Position numbers and translations under genes: made by a program. From NCBI GenBank assembly GCA_932521025.1, contig OW051472.1, positions 5,766,001 to 5,830,000 of the forward strand: a stretch of 64,000 nt of DNA, in the 5' to 3' direction. Of this stretch, positions 12,306 through 26,394 are shown one piece after another. The notes beneath the pieces were generated by a model. That model was not told the DNA's origin and made no database searches. It saw nothing but the letters and a program-made list of their open reading frames with translations. Each line of letters begins with the position of its first letter. Position 1 is the stretch's first letter. Source of the DNA: Oscheius onirici (Eukaryota > Nematoda > Chromadorea > Rhabditida > Rhabditidae).

Positions 12306-14652
12306 AGCATCATAATACTCTTGCAAATTATCCTCTATCCGGGTCTCAACACTCTCCCCTACATTATATCCAGTGTCGCCTCGTGCCTTTCTCTCTTCTC
12401 TCCCAAAACTCTAGTCCCAAAATCGGATTTCCGACAGTGGATGGTCTCCTTTCCCAGCTTTCCTCTCTGGCTTTCGCACATAGTTCCTCTCCCGTTTAGC
12501 TCTCTTCTGTTTGTAGATATTCTCTTGCCAATTCCGATCACCCATAGAGACACTGAAATAATAAATGTCTGTGTTTGTTCAAACACCGGGACGACAGTTT
12601 ATCCTGGATGCTAAGCTCTGTTTATATACAATTCGATGCCGGCCGTGATACCTGATCCGGGAATTGATGGGCAGCGAAATGGCTTGGTTTCAATCGAGGG
12701 ACTGGGATCATAGAAGGTTCTAGAGAAAATATTTGAAGAGAGCTCGAGAAAAGGTTTCATATTCGGAGGAGAAACCTCAAGGCAGGGTAGAAAAAGTATA
12801 CAAGATTCGAGTAATCGTCTCTCGATTTGTTCTGCACTATAACTGCTGAGCTGAGTTTTCTTGTCGGTTCGTACTTGAAGGTTTTGACTAACAAGATTTG
12901 CAACGCCCTTCCAGGGTTAAAATTATAGATTCCTTGTTTTGTCGTTCTGTCACAGAGCCTCAGCCATAGTTCCCCTTCCATTCTTCCGTTGTCACTCTGT
13001 TCCAGTCCCAGGTAAAAAGCTACCAGTCACTTGCTTTTCCTGTCTCGACTTGTTGAAAACTAATTGTTCGTACAAAGCCCTTCATTTTTATTGTCAATTA
13101 AAGCTTTCGACAGACAACCTGGGAGCAATTTAAAGTTGATTTGAAAAAGAAGCTCGAATGAAGAATCCACCTAACTGGTCATCCTTGACGGACACCATAG
13201 GGGATTTATCGTCGAATTGTCCGTAGTAGTGAGGATAATGGCCACCTTCGTTTTTCGCATACTCCACAAAGAGCCAAACAAAGCTTTTCAACAAGTAACA
13301 AGGAACTTTTTTCTCCCAGGATCCGCTCTTGGAGTATTCAATTCGAAAACGCTCTTCGGCTCGGAGAGCATCTGTTACTCATCTGCAGTCTACGAAAAAC
13401 GATTATCACTGGTCAGTAGGGTGTAAGAAAGAGTGGCCGTTGTCCCTCTCATTGTGTAACAGATGCCACCAACAGGGGCTTCTAAGATGCCCCGATTTTT
13501 CACAGCTGTGTGCCCCGGAACCCAATCTCTTTCAGTTATGTGTTGCTCTTCCTTCCAAAAGACAAACTTTGGAATTCCTCAATAATTTCTAGGAGGATTT
13601 GAAGTGTCTCCCGCGCGCACATTTCGGCAAACAGTTTCCGGCCATTCGGAATCCTTGTTCCGGGCCGAGAGCTCTTCTTTTTGCGTCTCTGATGTTCACA
13701 CGGTCCACTCTCCTTCCCTCTCTTCTTCATTTCTCGCAGCTGGCTCTCGTTTCTTGTCAAACCACCAAAAATCATCTCATGTTTTCGTGTTTATCTCTGC
13801 CTCAGCTGTCTGCTTGTGACCCTTTATTGAGACAATTTGTCAGAACCACTAACTCGTCGATTCTGTCTAGAAATGTTTGGAAAATCGCCGTTACCCTGAA
13901 AAAGCGAGCTCAGCAAAGTAGGTCACGAATGGTCTGGCAGAAAATAGGATTCACAAAAATGACAAAAAGGATATTGTGAGATCGACCAAAGGGTTTGAAT
14001 TAATGTCAGCTCTTTTTGGACCCTCGTCCAGATGATTACCAGTCGAATTGCTGTTCCATCCAATCCAAACCCATTACACTGACGTTATAGAAGTTCAGAC
14101 TATCGCACGCATTTAGTTTCTTGATTTCCAGCAAAGTTGTGATTGATCCGGGCCATCACTTTGCAATAGCTGGATAATGCTGTTTTCAAAAAGAAATATG
14201 CGGTTGCGTATTTTGAAGTAGTGGTGCTTTTACCCCTTACCGGTGACCCGATGTCACTTTTGTGTGCGTTTCATCCTCGATTTCATCGGGGAGTTTCTGC
14301 TGCGATTTGTCTGCCAGATAGTCAACCGGAATCCCAGTTGTCTAGTGTCCTAAATGAGTCAACTTTTGCGCTCTTTCTGTTAAACTAAAAGTCTGTCACT
14401 TTTTCTGCACGTCACTTCCCTTTGACTTTGAGCATGACGACGCGCGTGTCTCCGGACAGCTGTTGTCCTCAAATCCCTTTTCATTTAAATCGTTCAAAAC
14501 AATATATTCTCTTATATTCTTCCGCAGACATCTATCAATGTTTGTGGTGTAAAAATGGCTGTCGACTGACAAGTAAACGATTGATCAGACTGACTCCATG
14601 AGCTCCCCTCTTGTTACCTCTTGCTTCCGGCTCATGACAATTTTTATTCAGG
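12306..14652. other. Intergenic region between the DVE-like and LZTS-like genes
   Basis: No credible gene. It contains one copy of dispersed repeat family 1 (12898-13140), listed separately, and otherwise unique sequence. The 3' end presumably holds the promoter of the gene starting at 14653. Confidence 0.5.
12898..13140 (+). repeat. Dispersed repeat family 1, copy A
   Basis: It begins with CAACGCCCTTCCAGGGTTAA and ends with CCTGGGAGCAATTTAAAG, the two hallmarks shared by all long copies. Internal shared blocks include TCACAGAGCCTCAG, CTGTCTCGACTTGTTGAAAA and CAATTAAAGCTTTCGACAGAC. There is no coding capacity. It looks like a non-autonomous interspersed element. Confidence 0.85.
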
Positions 14653-17600
14653 ATGGACGCGGTCGAAGCTATCGGGAGGAAACTCGAATTGGGCATTTTT
14701 AGAACCAGGTAACTTCTGCGTCATGTATTTGCAAATTTTCTTCAACTTCAGTAGGCAGGGCAATTGTCACTTATTGATCGATGAACTATTGAGACTGCGG
14801 TTTCGTTACATTTGATGGTCCCTGCGCCATAATGTGGGAACAGTGGACTTGAACTCTTTTGGCTCTTTTTCCTTTCACCCGTGCCAAAATAATATGCCCG
14901 TAGCCGTCACAAACAGTTTTATGCGATAGCTACAATATTTTTGGACGGGTAAAACGAACAAGAACCCAAATTCTCCGTTCATAAAAGTGATGAGGAAACC
15001 CCAATCGAATAGACCGGACGTTCAGATAACTTTTTCGTCGAATCTGAATTTAGATCAATAGACCCGTATCTCTAAAACCAAAATTTAAAAGTCTTCTGTC
15101 AAAATTTGTCGAAAATGTTTTTTTTCTCTTTCTGATTGTGAGGTGTAAAAGCCAAGCACTTTGCACAGTTTTGTAGCATGAAAAGTGAACTTCGTGAACG
15201 TCAAAGGTGTCGTGTTTCCACGCGAGAAAGAGTCCAAAAATATACGACAAAGATCCGCCAAGTGTCTTCCAAAAAGTTCAATCTGTGTTCAGGAAGCCGA
15301 TCAAGGAAGAGGCAAAGAAGATGGAGAAGAGCGTGTCTCCGACGAAAGGAGTGATATCTGAATCCTCTAGGTTTGTTTCCCTCCTCTTCAAGAGAAACAT
15401 CTGTAAGCAGTGGTCATCTCTTGTGCAACATGTGTGGCCCAACGTATTCTTTTTACGGCCAGATGTGCCGAGAGAGACGACGACGATTGATTGACCACTG
15501 TCACAAATTTATACTTTTGCTCAACTCGTTTTTCAGTCCTGTCAAGTCTCCCGAGCCGCATACACAACGACTTTTGGTCAAGAGCAAGGAGAAGCAGTGC
15601 TTCGCCGAGGCCAAGGTCGAAAAGAAAACGATGTGAGTTAGTCATGTTGACCATCTTTTTCAAACTGATTACTCAAAAATTGTACTTTTATATTAGATTT
15701 GGTGAAGCTTGCGAGGACTAAGAGAACAGACGATAAGAGACTCAAATCGGAAAATAGCATACGAAATGTGTACAAATTTGTGTGGAAAATGTGTTGCAGC
15801 TGGTACGTACTTTCGCTTAACGAAAATAGTCGTAGTTTAGCAAAGATGGGCGTTTGGCAGTGGCTATATTTACATTTTCGCAAGGTTTGCAACGCCCTTC
15901 CAGGGCTAAAGGTAGTGATTCCTTATCTATCACTTCGCTCTGTCAGAGAGCCAGCCCTACTGTCACTTCCCTTTTCCCCTTGTTACCCCTTCTCCAGTCA
16001 CCCCCCTGTCCCTCCAAAAAACTATCAAACTCATAAGAACCCTTCGCCCTCCTTATCCTCAATTAAAGCTTCAGACACACAGACAGACATACAGAGACGC
16101 GAGAGCAATTTAAAGTGGATTGAATCAAACAGGCATCAATTCGTAATTTTCTTGGAAGAATCAATAGAATAGGAGTCAAAGTTGCTATAAACTGAATTGA
16201 ATCATCCTGAAGTGGCTGATATTCTTTCCCCTGTTCTTTTAAAAACTTGACCTTCGCTTCGTCAAGACCACTTGACTCTTCTAGTTTCTTTCTACCATCA
16301 AAATGTCGTTATATCATTTTGATAGCTGACTCCGGTTCTGAACCCGGATCTTTATAAAAAACGAAGTGAGGATGAGTGATTACGACACTCACTACAGCGT
16401 CCCGATAAACCACCTTTATTCCCCGAGGCAAATGGGTCCGCTGCACATCAGATTGATGTAGTCGCCTCTACGAAATTCGTACTTGTTGCTTTTACCGGAG
16501 TCTTGATCGAGGGCAATCTTCCACCAGCGCCGTCACTTAACTGTGTCGAGGTCGTTTCTCTCTCCCATGGCATCGTCCCTCTAACTGTCTTTGTCGAAAT
16601 TCTCATGAACTAGTCCCTTCACCAGTCTCTGCTAGCCAAAGGGCAATTACTACACTCCTTGTGAGCATCTCTCTTTTTTCTGGCGAGACCCCTCCCGAGA
16701 GCGTATCAATCACGGCAAGTAAGTCCCTGTTAGCGGGTCCATTTTCCAGCAGAGCAGACTGAGGCCATGCCGACTGCGGTGCAGGTCATCTTTCGGCACT
16801 TTCAGCTTATTCACTACAGGTACTGTAATTAGGTGTCTATCTTTTCCGGTCGTTCAAGTTTGGAGCTTGGTACCAAATTTTGGCTGTGTGACCCATTAGT
16901 ACTTGAAGTTAGCAGCTCACGTACTGAAGAAGAACAATTATTGATACAGCCTGAAAGCCTCTGTCTGACCTTTTACCGTCTTTGCCTGTTTATTCTGCCC
17001 GTGGTCTTGGTTAATCTCCCAGAGGAGCAGACGAACGCCCGCGCATAATCACACAATTAGTCCGCTGCGTCTGTATGCTAATTTCCAGCAGATGCAACTG
17101 TCGACAAATGGTCGTAAAAAAACAAAGTAGGTTTTTCCGGAGGATGCGTGGGCTCTAACAGCGTTAGCGTTCTCCTAATTGACTCCTAACTCAGTTACTA
17201 TCCCCACCTTTTTGCCTTGTCCCCCATTTCGAAATAGTTCTGCCTTGTGATATTCCTTCCCCTAATTCTTGACATTCTTAGCGGGAATAAAAACGGTTCC
17301 CAGTGCACAGCGAGACAGAAAGAATTCGACAGATAATTGTCTCTATCCGAGTAGAGAAAACCTGTCACATTCCGGGGGCTTTTCGCGCTCAGTCAGTTCG
17401 TTTCCCATGTACAGGTCTGATCGTTTATTTGAAATCTTTATCAATTAATTATAATTTTCAGTGCTCGTGAAGCGGCCCACAAGACCGTCTCCTTGCCTTC
17501 GTCGTCTCGGTTCGAGAAGGTCTCCCTCAGTCTCAAGTCTACAGCGAAAGACAGGGTAAGTCTACGTCCGCTATTCTTGGCAAGGTCTTTGGCAGCTGCA

Positions 17601-20600
17601 GAAAAAGAGCCGTATCATTAATCAAGCGCGAGACGATGAAGGGTGAACACCTCGAGCCCCTTTTTACAACCTGCAAGAACCGATGTTCGTGAGAAATGAT
17701 TGCATGGATTGCATTTTGACATGTACGAGCAGTACTCTCACATAGACTTGAAGAAAAAACTGAACTATTTACACCTTTTCCAAAACTATTCTCTGACAAA
17801 TGGCATGGATCTTTTCACGAAAATTCGAAAATGACGGACTGCTTTGGATTTAATTTTTAATGCAATTGAGAAAAAAATTGAGAAATTTCCAATTTTCAGA
17901 GCTGTTGGCAGAGCTTGTGAATTACAAAGGTCTTTTTGTCCGTTGTTTTATTTTTCACAGCGGGTACTCTAGCAATAAAAGAAGTTAAACAAATCTTGTA
18001 AAAGTCTTGCAACAAAACTGAGCAGCCTCTGTTTGTACGTAATATGTAGATGCCTAGAAGCCCCCATATTACTGACACTGCGATTTCCATCCCCAGGCCG
18101 TTAAACCGCCAATTACGTCGATTTAAATGTAGCAATTTGTATGCTGAAACCTCGCAATCCTATGCTAATGCCATCGTTCATAAACAACCAAAATTCGGGC
18201 TGATCCCTCTCTCGGAAGTGCCTGATGCCGTAAACTGACCAGTTTATTACTATGCGCATATCCGACATTGCGCAGTCTCATTCCCTCAGCCCAACGATCT
18301 AGGAAAAACTGATTTGAGAACCTATCTGATGTCCTCGAGACCGCAGACTCTTGTAGGTTCAGGCAATCTTTCTCTTTTGCATAATGCCATTTTCAATTTT
18401 TGTTTCTCATAAAATCATCGCCAACAATAAGATGCCAATTGTACTGGTCCCATCACAAATACTGAGCGTCTCATCTTTAAATTGTCCCAAAACGTGTATT
18501 TTTGCACTTTCCACGTTTGTTACTCATTACTGGATCTCTAATCCTCTCCTCTTTGAAATTTGCCGGGTAATTGAACCCCTGTAAAACTTTCCCCCTCCAA
18601 CACCTTTTCAGTCTTTCTTTTGTGAAAGAGACAGAGATTCAAACGAGTGCCAGCACCCGCTGTGCGCGAACCGCATTTTTCTGATAGGATTACGTGCCCG
18701 CGACGGGTTCTCACAGTTCTCTTTCAGGCACTAAGTTTTTAAGCCAAATTTAGTCTTGCTATACGTATACAGAAAACGGTTCCTCTTTAATCATGTTTTG
18801 GCCGGGAGATGTTTGCTAATTGGAGTTGACAAGAACTGAAATGGGATGCCGTGTCACGGTGTATCCCAATCTTTACTTTCTTTGTCAAAAACATGTCCTC
18901 TAACTTTCTCCCAACCATTTTCTCGTCGGACTAAGAGAGACATCTGCTCTCCCTAATCGCGGTTAGCGCAAGGACCAGTTCGGTCTCCTCTCTCTCTGTG
19001 TTTGTGCTGCTCGTCCCATAATCTCTGCCTGTGGACAACGCCTTCGCGTTCATCAATCTGCAAATACTCTCTCCAAGAGCTTCCTGTTTCATTTTTTGTT
19101 GCTTCCTCGCGCGTGTGATAGTCACGTAATATCCGGTAATTTTACAGGCGGAGGAGGAGACTGCTGCTGCCTCAACGTGTGCTCATCTCGTTGAGAAAAA
19201 ACTGACCGATATCGCTAGGCAAGCTGAAGAGCTAGCTAAGACGATACGGCGAGCAGCAGAGCTTGACGAAGAGGAAGCAGTGAGTTCTAAAATACTTTTT
19301 CGCACAAAAAATAAGTTCAGATAGAGACTGAGACACAGAAAGACGTTGATTCGGTTGTTCTTGACTTTGCCGACGACGAGCAGCCTCCACTGACAGTCGA
19401 AATAGCATCGCCATTGGCCAAGGAATCTCTGCATCTCGTCTCTCCACAAATCTCGCCGACAAAGTCAGTCTTATCTTTTCTCTGTTTGTTCATACTCGTC
19501 ACCTTGCAGACAGTCGAAAACAACACGAACGGTTGAGACCTCTGAACCTTCCAGTGGCAGCCATCACCAATCCAGCGAACTGAAGTAAATTTTCACCAAA
19601 GGGTCTTCTTCACAAGATTATCAAAGGCGAATAAAATACATTGTTTAGAAGATTGGCAGAGGCGACACGCTCGCTTCTGGAAATAGCCGAAAACAAGCCA
19701 GCGACAGAAGTGACTTACAGCACAATGCAGACAAGACGAATCCCAGCTGCGATGAGCGCGTCCGACATTCGATCGGAGCGACAGAGTCTGGCTGACAGAC
19801 TCTCAAAAGGTTTGTGCTTGGCAACAGACTGTAGTAGTCCTCTTCTTCAGGTCTCCAAGAACTGACTCACGGTTCAAGTGACCGCTTACAAAAATGGAAG
19901 ACCAAGTTGAATTCGAGTGGTCGTCTTCGAAAACACGATCAGAGTGCTCCGCCACCCTCTTCGAGGTATTTATCGTACAGTTTGTCCCTTGCCCAAAATG
20001 ACGACCATCTGTCAGCAGGGCCGTAAAATCCCTTAGAGAGCCCCACAGCTGGCCGCTCCCCGCGGTATTCTTGAGTCATGTCGTCCAAAAGACTACGAAT
20101 TCGTTGCGTTGAACACAAAACGTAGGTTTCAGACTTTTTGTCGGCACCTGTTGAGCCATTTGTCAAAGGACAACTGTCCCCTTTAAGCGAACAACATTGG
20201 CCAGTTTTCACTGACCTCTCTGCTCATTAGTTTCTGTTTTCAAAATACTGAGACAACTGCCTCAGGACTTTTTCTCCTCGCAAAATATTAAGTTACGTGA
20301 GCGGGAGGTGCTGGCCAGTGCTCTCTCTCTCCTGCTCCTTCGTCATGTACGAATTTTTAGATTTTGCTATGTAAGATCGTGCTTTGATTAATCATAGCTG
20401 AACATAAAACTTCAGACCGATGCTGGCTGCTGCTGTCCCAATGAAGGACTTTGACTGGGAGAGATCTCCACGACCTTTGCATTCCTCAAAGTCGGCTCAG
20501 AACGCACATCAACTGCTAGGGTGAGTCTTTTTCCAATTTGATTGCTCGATTAAGTATTCTTCTGTCCAGATTCCCGCGCGTTGTCATAATTTGGCGGAAT

Positions 20601-23600
20601 TGATTAACCTTGTCATCAATGGCTGTCTTTGATCTCTTTCCGGCTATATCGTGGTCGAATCTTCCTTCCCGCAATTGTCAATCACACATTAGTATAAACA
20701 CCACCCATCTGGTGGTCAGAGTCTCCATTTACATCTCAATCTGCGCACTGTAACGCCTCAATTATCCAGCCCACACGTGTCGAAGGGTCAGTCCAGTTCT
20801 CTTTCTCTCTCACTGACTTCCTGTGCCCATAAACGACAACAACGTGACACTGGGTGTGTCGTCTTTATCAGGAACAATGGCCCTTTGACCTTCTTGTTAT
20901 GAAGCTTACAATAGCCTTCGGCGGAATTATTTCCTTCTTTCTCTCGTCCGTCAGCAGCTGTCTTGCCCCTCTTCGTAAACCGTTGCGCAAATTGACCTCC
21001 GCCTCTTTATTTCCCTGTAGACCTGATTATTGGTCCAGATCCTCTGTTCCTGTAATCACTTCTTCCGCATCCTAACTGTCTGTTGAAAACAGATTATGGA
21101 CGTCCCATTGCTCCCGATGACTATCAAGACCCTTCTTCTGAGGTCTTAATCCGTTACCTAATTGTGGTCCGACTGTTTGTCCTGCTTATTATCTGTGTCT
21201 TGTGTCCGTTGGCAGATGGCAGCACAGACCCCACTTTATCCGTCGCGGGCCTTCTTGACACTCTTCGAGTGACCGAGTCAAATATGCCATCCGAACACTT
21301 TCTCTCTCCCGGCCGAATCTCTGCAGCGCAGGTTTTTGCCAAGCCATGGTCACTTTAAACATATTGCTTGCTGGTTCCTCGTCAATTCTCGCGCATCTCG
21401 TATCCGGCGAAAACAATAGCAGCTCTCAATAGTACCCAATTAGACAGACTGTCGCCCCTGGTGGCAATTAGACATAATCATATTCCAACTGTCTCATCAG
21501 CAACCTTGACCAGTCGTTCTTTTCAACACTTTTCCGTGTTTAGATCTCGATCAATCCTCTCTCACTCGCAAAGGCGACTGGCAGCCAAACAAAAAAGGTG
21601 AATGACCGGGTCAGCGCGCAGCCGCTCTCGGCAAAGGCTCAACATGTGCGCAGACTTTTTCTGTTCTCTTCTGCGACACATCTGGAGCTTCTGTTCTTTC
21701 CCGTTAGAATGAACACGCTTCTTCTCAACAGTTTTGTTCCAAATGAAAGTCCTGCACTGTTTATACAGCTTTGCCTAATAAACTTTTCATAAAGCCAGAA
21801 AAGAATTACGCACTTGAAACGGTTCAATTATCGGAGCTTGTTTTGCCGCCATTCTCGCCCCGCGTTCAGTCTCTTGCGTAATCCTATCTATCGCGGCGCC
21901 TGCTGCCCCTTGGACGCCCTGTAATTGAGCCGTCTTTGGTAAACTGCCTGCCTGTAAATTCGTCTTGTAGCCATTATGGACAATGACGGAAATGGCCGAT
22001 GGCAATGAGCCGCTACGGCGTTCGCCGACCTGTTCCTCCGCAAACAACTGTATCACTCTGCGCCTTTACTCCTTTTCTTGGAAGGCGGCCCGGTTCCACG
22101 GTAACTTTTCTGGAACCTCCCCTCTCTCCGAGATTTACAACCCCTCTCGGCACATTTCGTCTTGACAATCGGCGTGGCATTAATTCTCTTTGTGAGTACA
22201 CTTTTGACCACATGTCTCATTTTCCGTTGTTTTGAGATCCAACCCTTTTTGGGCCGCGGCGGGAACGGCTTTTTTCGAATCATTCCTTGTACCGCGTCAG
22301 ACATTACATGAACTCTTCCACGATCTCTTTCTCTCGCGAATTCAAACTGGCGCGAAGGGCCATTTTCCCAGCCGTTCTGAGTCAGGGAGAGAGACGCCTG
22401 AACCTTTGTCTTCTCGCGCCATTCTCTTGCAGCTTCTTTTAAAGTCAACCTATGTGCTGTAATCAGCAGCTGGTCGAGTCCACAAATTTATTGGTTCTTT
22501 TGCGGCTTTTTGTCTTCGCTCACGCCTGTCTCCGGCGCACGTCAGTCCGTTTTCGGCGAATGTCTCTCTTTTTGCTCTCCCTCTCTCTTATAGAAGCCGA
22601 TCACATTTGTCATATGATAGTGGAATTTATTGTCACAAAATGTTGTCTGGACACGCTTCCGGTAACCTATCGCGTCTTCTTTTTTCACACCTTTCTTCGG
22701 TCATTTGTCTTCTGTCTCTCTTCCCTGTGCAAACCCGCACCCTTTACAATTTACTGACCCACTATTTCTTCGATCAAAGGATACATATGCTGCTGATTGA
22801 TCACATGTCGGCTCTGACACAGAAACCTATCTCGACTGGCTTACACATCCTCTTTGTTTTTCTCTCATTGGAAAACTTCACAATTGAGCGAAAGTGCAAG
22901 ACTGATGCACTTCCTATCTCCGTGGTTCTATTGATAGCCGTCTAGACTATTTAAAGGTCTGCAAATTGTCTCCATCGAAATGTAATTAAGCTCCTCCGAA
23001 CAGCTTTTTCTCGTTGAGCCAGTTCTCGCAACCGTAGCTTCGCTCTCTGTTTGGCAATTAGGCACCGGGAGGAGGCCATTTGCGGCTCCTCAGTGCGAGT
23101 CATAGGATCTCTCTTACGCCACAAATGCCATGGCATTTGGTTACCTCTCTCATGGCTCTTACCTTGGCACATAAACTGTCAACTCTGTTTATGTTTTCCT
23201 TCTCGTCTTGTCCTTGGCGCGTCTTCGCCGACACTCATATTCCGCAATTTACAGCCATGAGAGATACGACCAGTCGATATCAACTGCATACTATCTCTCC
23301 ATTTTATTTTTCTCATTTAATCAACTTCCGTTTTGTAAAAAGGTCATTTTTCAGCAAAGAGATGGAGCATCGAACGCTTCGATCGAAGGAGAACAGCCAC
23401 AGCCAAAAAGATCTCTCGTTCCACTACCAGCACATGAATAGTCTTCAGAAAATGATGAACACTTTCGATGGTTAGTTAGTCTTCTTCAATGGACTGCGAA
23501 TAATTCAGGTTATACTAAAGCAAATCAATTGTATGATCTGCCTCCTCCCGCCAAGATCACCCCGCTGTCCGGTGTCAAACCCACGGTTAGTTTTTGTCTC

Positions 23601-24997
23601 TCGACTCAATGAAGGTCGTATCCACATAATCTCGTACGCGAATCTCGCTACAAGAACATCCTTTGCCTACACAAATCGAAAACTTTCAGCACGACGATAT
23701 TATTCGTCCAATTGCCTTCCGACCTCTAGGAAACAAAACCGATCTGAACTCGCATAGACAATCTCACGATATTATTCGTCTCGACCGCCCAGTTATCAGA
23801 GGGTGAGTATTATCGTTCAGTTTGAATAAGAGTCTTTTTCAGAGACCTAGCCAAATCGGCTTCGAACTTGACTCAAATGCCGACAGTTTGCGCCAAGCCC
23901 AGAACTATCTACCAGCCGAGCACGAGCTATTCGCCAGAAAAGCCGGTCGAGAATGAATACGACACCGTTCCGGACTACATAGAAAAAGAAAAGTTTATCG
24001 ACTGTAAGTTACCGACGAAATATTTTGTACTTCCCTACTTACAGTTGGATCGAGTGGCTCTGATTATGGTTCCTTCATGGGCAACAAGCTCTCTTCCTCT
24101 ACTGCTTCCAGCGGTAGCAGCCATCTGAGCAGTCCTCCGAGCACAAACAAAAAGACGCATCCGAGTCTGGCCTCGACTGGTCGCAGTGCTTCTGGAGTCC
24201 ATGTGACCCCGTCTCCCAGTGACTCTGGAATCATGGACATTGAGACTGTGATTCGAGACAAGGAAAACGAGCTGCGCGAGGTTCGCTCGACTATGGAGCA
24301 CAACGAAGAGGTCATTGTCAAGGTTCGTCAAATCAAACATTGTACTTTCCTGACACGCCTTCGTTTTGACTTAATTATCAGTTCGAAATTCCCCGCCTAA
24401 TTTGTTTGTAATTGTACTTCCATATTTATTTAGACTCGCGACAAAAGTGTGACAGCCAGATTGGCTCTTTATTGAAAGTTCCAATATCGTCAATTTCAGG
24501 TGTACCAGGACAAGGAACGTCTCTGGAAAGAAGAGCTGGACTCGTTGCGAACCCGACTTGCCGCTTCCGAACGTGGGGAGAATGCTCTTCGAGCTCAGCT
24601 GGCCGGCTGTCAGCGCCAAACCGAATCCTTCTCCCGAAGCGTCGACAGTCTTCGCGAAGAAAAGTCTGGCCTTCTGAGGAAGTGCTTCCAGTTGGAAAGA
24701 GAACTTGCCCAGATCAAGGCAGAGATGGAAAAGCCGAAAGCGTGTCAAGAATGTCAAAGACGACCCGTGCCTGCTCCGAGGAACATTAAAGTAATTTCTA
24801 TGCTTTATTTCCCAATAACACTTTTTCAGGAATCCGACTCGACTATTCGCAACGACGTTTCGTCTCTCAAAAACGAGGTAGCTACTCTGAAGGAAGCTCT
24901 CAACGGTCAAATCAGTCTGTTCAACGAGGAACGAAAGAAATGGGAGAATAACTCGCGTCAGGAACAGATCTCTCATGCTCGTGACCGGCTCATTTAA
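14653..24997 (+). CDS. Long coiled-coil protein resembling the LZTS/FEZ1 leucine-zipper family
   Basis: Seventeen phase-consistent exons encode about 772 aa: 14653-14708, 15233-15370, 15537-15632, 17462-17555, 19148-19279, 19321-19463, 19510-19584, 19649-19809, 19851-19965, 20416-20520, 23355-23470, 23509-23585, 23690-23802, 23843-24003, 24045-24322, 24500-24790, 24830-24997. The N-terminal two thirds are low-complexity and Ser/Pro/Lys-rich. An acidic helical segment starts at 19148. The C-terminal 240 residues are coiled coil, beginning DIETVIRDKENELREV, continuing VYQDKERLWKEEL, and ending with a predicted amphipathic helix. The heptad pattern and the 'DKENEL...MEHNEEVI...VYQDKERLW' run resemble the Fez1/LZTS family, which works in cytoskeletal, centrosomal or synaptic scaffolding. 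That is inference, as orthology was not tested. The ATG sits two bases after a TATTCAG acceptor. A poly(A) signal lies at about 25083. Intron 15633-17461 hosts a family-1 repeat; intron 20521-23354 is 2.8 kb. Confidence 0.75.
15887..16121 (+). repeat. Dispersed repeat family 1, copy B (in an intron of the LZTS-like gene)
   Basis: It starts GCAACGCCCTTCCAGGGCTA and ends GAGAGCAATTTAAAGTGGAT. Shared internal blocks include CTCAATTAAAGCTTCAGACA and a CACTTCGCTCTGTCAGAGAG motif. It lies in sense orientation within the 1.8 kb third intron. Confidence 0.85.
20521..23354 (+). other. 2.8 kb intron of the LZTS-like gene
   Basis: This is the largest intron in the window, between phase-matched exons ending at 20520 and starting at 23355. 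It is CT-rich. I recognise no family-1 repeat, coding exon or RNA gene in it. Unnoticed alternative exons or regulatory sites are possible. Confidence 0.5.
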
Positions 24998-25968
24998 TTC
25001 TTCTCATTTCTCGCTTCCTTATTTCCCGTGCAGTAACGCTACCCTTCTTTGACAGCTCACAGTATTTGTGCATACGACTTCATAATAAAATTTATTGATT
25101 CAGGTTTTCGGGATCAAGTTTTACAGAAATCAGTTTCTCCATCCGTAACTAGGAATTTGTTGTTCCTCTGACAGGTCCGAAATCCCTGAAATCAGTTGTG
25201 TTATTCTAGAATCAGGGATTTATAAATAAGGATTTGAAAAGAAGTTCGGACGGCAGTAATTGTTTTTTTTCGGACGGTTATAAACTACCGAACAGTCAAG
25301 ACAGAATAGAACCATTTTGGCAAAGAAGAGCAACAAGAGTCACATTAAAAAAAGCGAAATTGGGCACCATGAGAGCAAAAAAGGAAATCTCAAAAACGGC
25401 AGCAAGACGATTAGGTGTAAATTACCGGTCACACACCTATTTGTCCACCTGGTACTTGTTTTCACAGGTTGTATGCAAATTACTTCCTCACAGAGAAAAT
25501 GTCCACTATCACCAGACCTAAAGTCATCCCTAGACACACATAGGTGTGTTCAGCTGCTCGTAAGAGGAGAATCATACTCTTATCAGTGGCCCAGGCCATT
25601 TGCAACACTCGCCGTTCAATATCCGTCCTTTATGTAACACCAGTTTTCCGGTCGTTACTTCCGTCTCGTTCTTTAATCCCCTTACTGCCCTCGATGACGA
25701 GTAAATATTGTGTATCCTATCCAGTCCTCTTGTATTCCGTTATGCGCGCTGACTGTCCTTAGATTGTCCGGCAGCCTGACGTTTGTGGCTTCTTCAAAAA
25801 GATGGTGCATCAGTCTTCGTCCCTGAATTTTGGGATTTTTTGAAGAGTCCCTCAACTTTCGCGCTTACATTTTCCAGTTTTGTGCTGTTTAGCAAAGTTG
25901 TTGAATTTGCCTTTCTTTTCAGAACATCGCAGCTTGAAAATATTTTGGTCACAGTAAAAATCTTACAT

Positions 25969-26100
25969 TATCCACTTTAAATTGCACTTAAGTCTGTGTG
26001 TTTGTCTGAAGCTCTAATTGATGATAAGGAGGGGAGCTTTGTGCGCAGACTACAGTAACAAGTTCAGACAAGTCAGCTTAAATAGAAGAGAAGCTTCTCC
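25969..26100 (-). repeat. Dispersed repeat family 1, partial reverse copy
   Basis: Reverse complement of the family 3' end: ATCCACTTTAAATTGCACTT, then a CTGTGTGTTTGTCTGAAGCT block, AAGGAGGGGAGCTTTGTGCG and ACAAGTTCAGACAAGTC. The matching 5' part (CCTTCCAGGGC) is missing here. The copy is truncated or interrupted before the next one at 26395. Confidence 0.7.
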
Positions 26101-26394
26101 CCAGGACTTTGTATCTGCCTTGACTTCAGGAATTTGGATTTAGGTAATTCAATGGCTCGAGCATGGGGGGGGGGGAGTGCATTCGTGAACAGGCATTCGA
26201 GACATTAGCACATAAAGTATTAAAGAGACACCGTAAGAGAAATGGGAAAAATTGTCAAGGAAAAGAATGGGGGGGGGGGACTTTGTGCCTTTGTTGAGTG
26301 GGTCTCGTCACGAACTTTTCCGTAAACTACTTTTGAGCGAAAAAGTATTTGAAAAGCTATACATTGCAAGTTTATTTTGTTCGTATGTTGTGCA

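Noticed and set aside
16320-16360. CCGGTTCTGAACCCGGATC as a tRNA T-arm
   Set aside because: Self-complementary by chance; no cloverleaf could be completed upstream.
25234-25637. Lysine-rich ORFs in the repeat region
   Set aside because: Could have been a transposase fragment, but no catalytic motif or terminal repeats were found and both frames are short.
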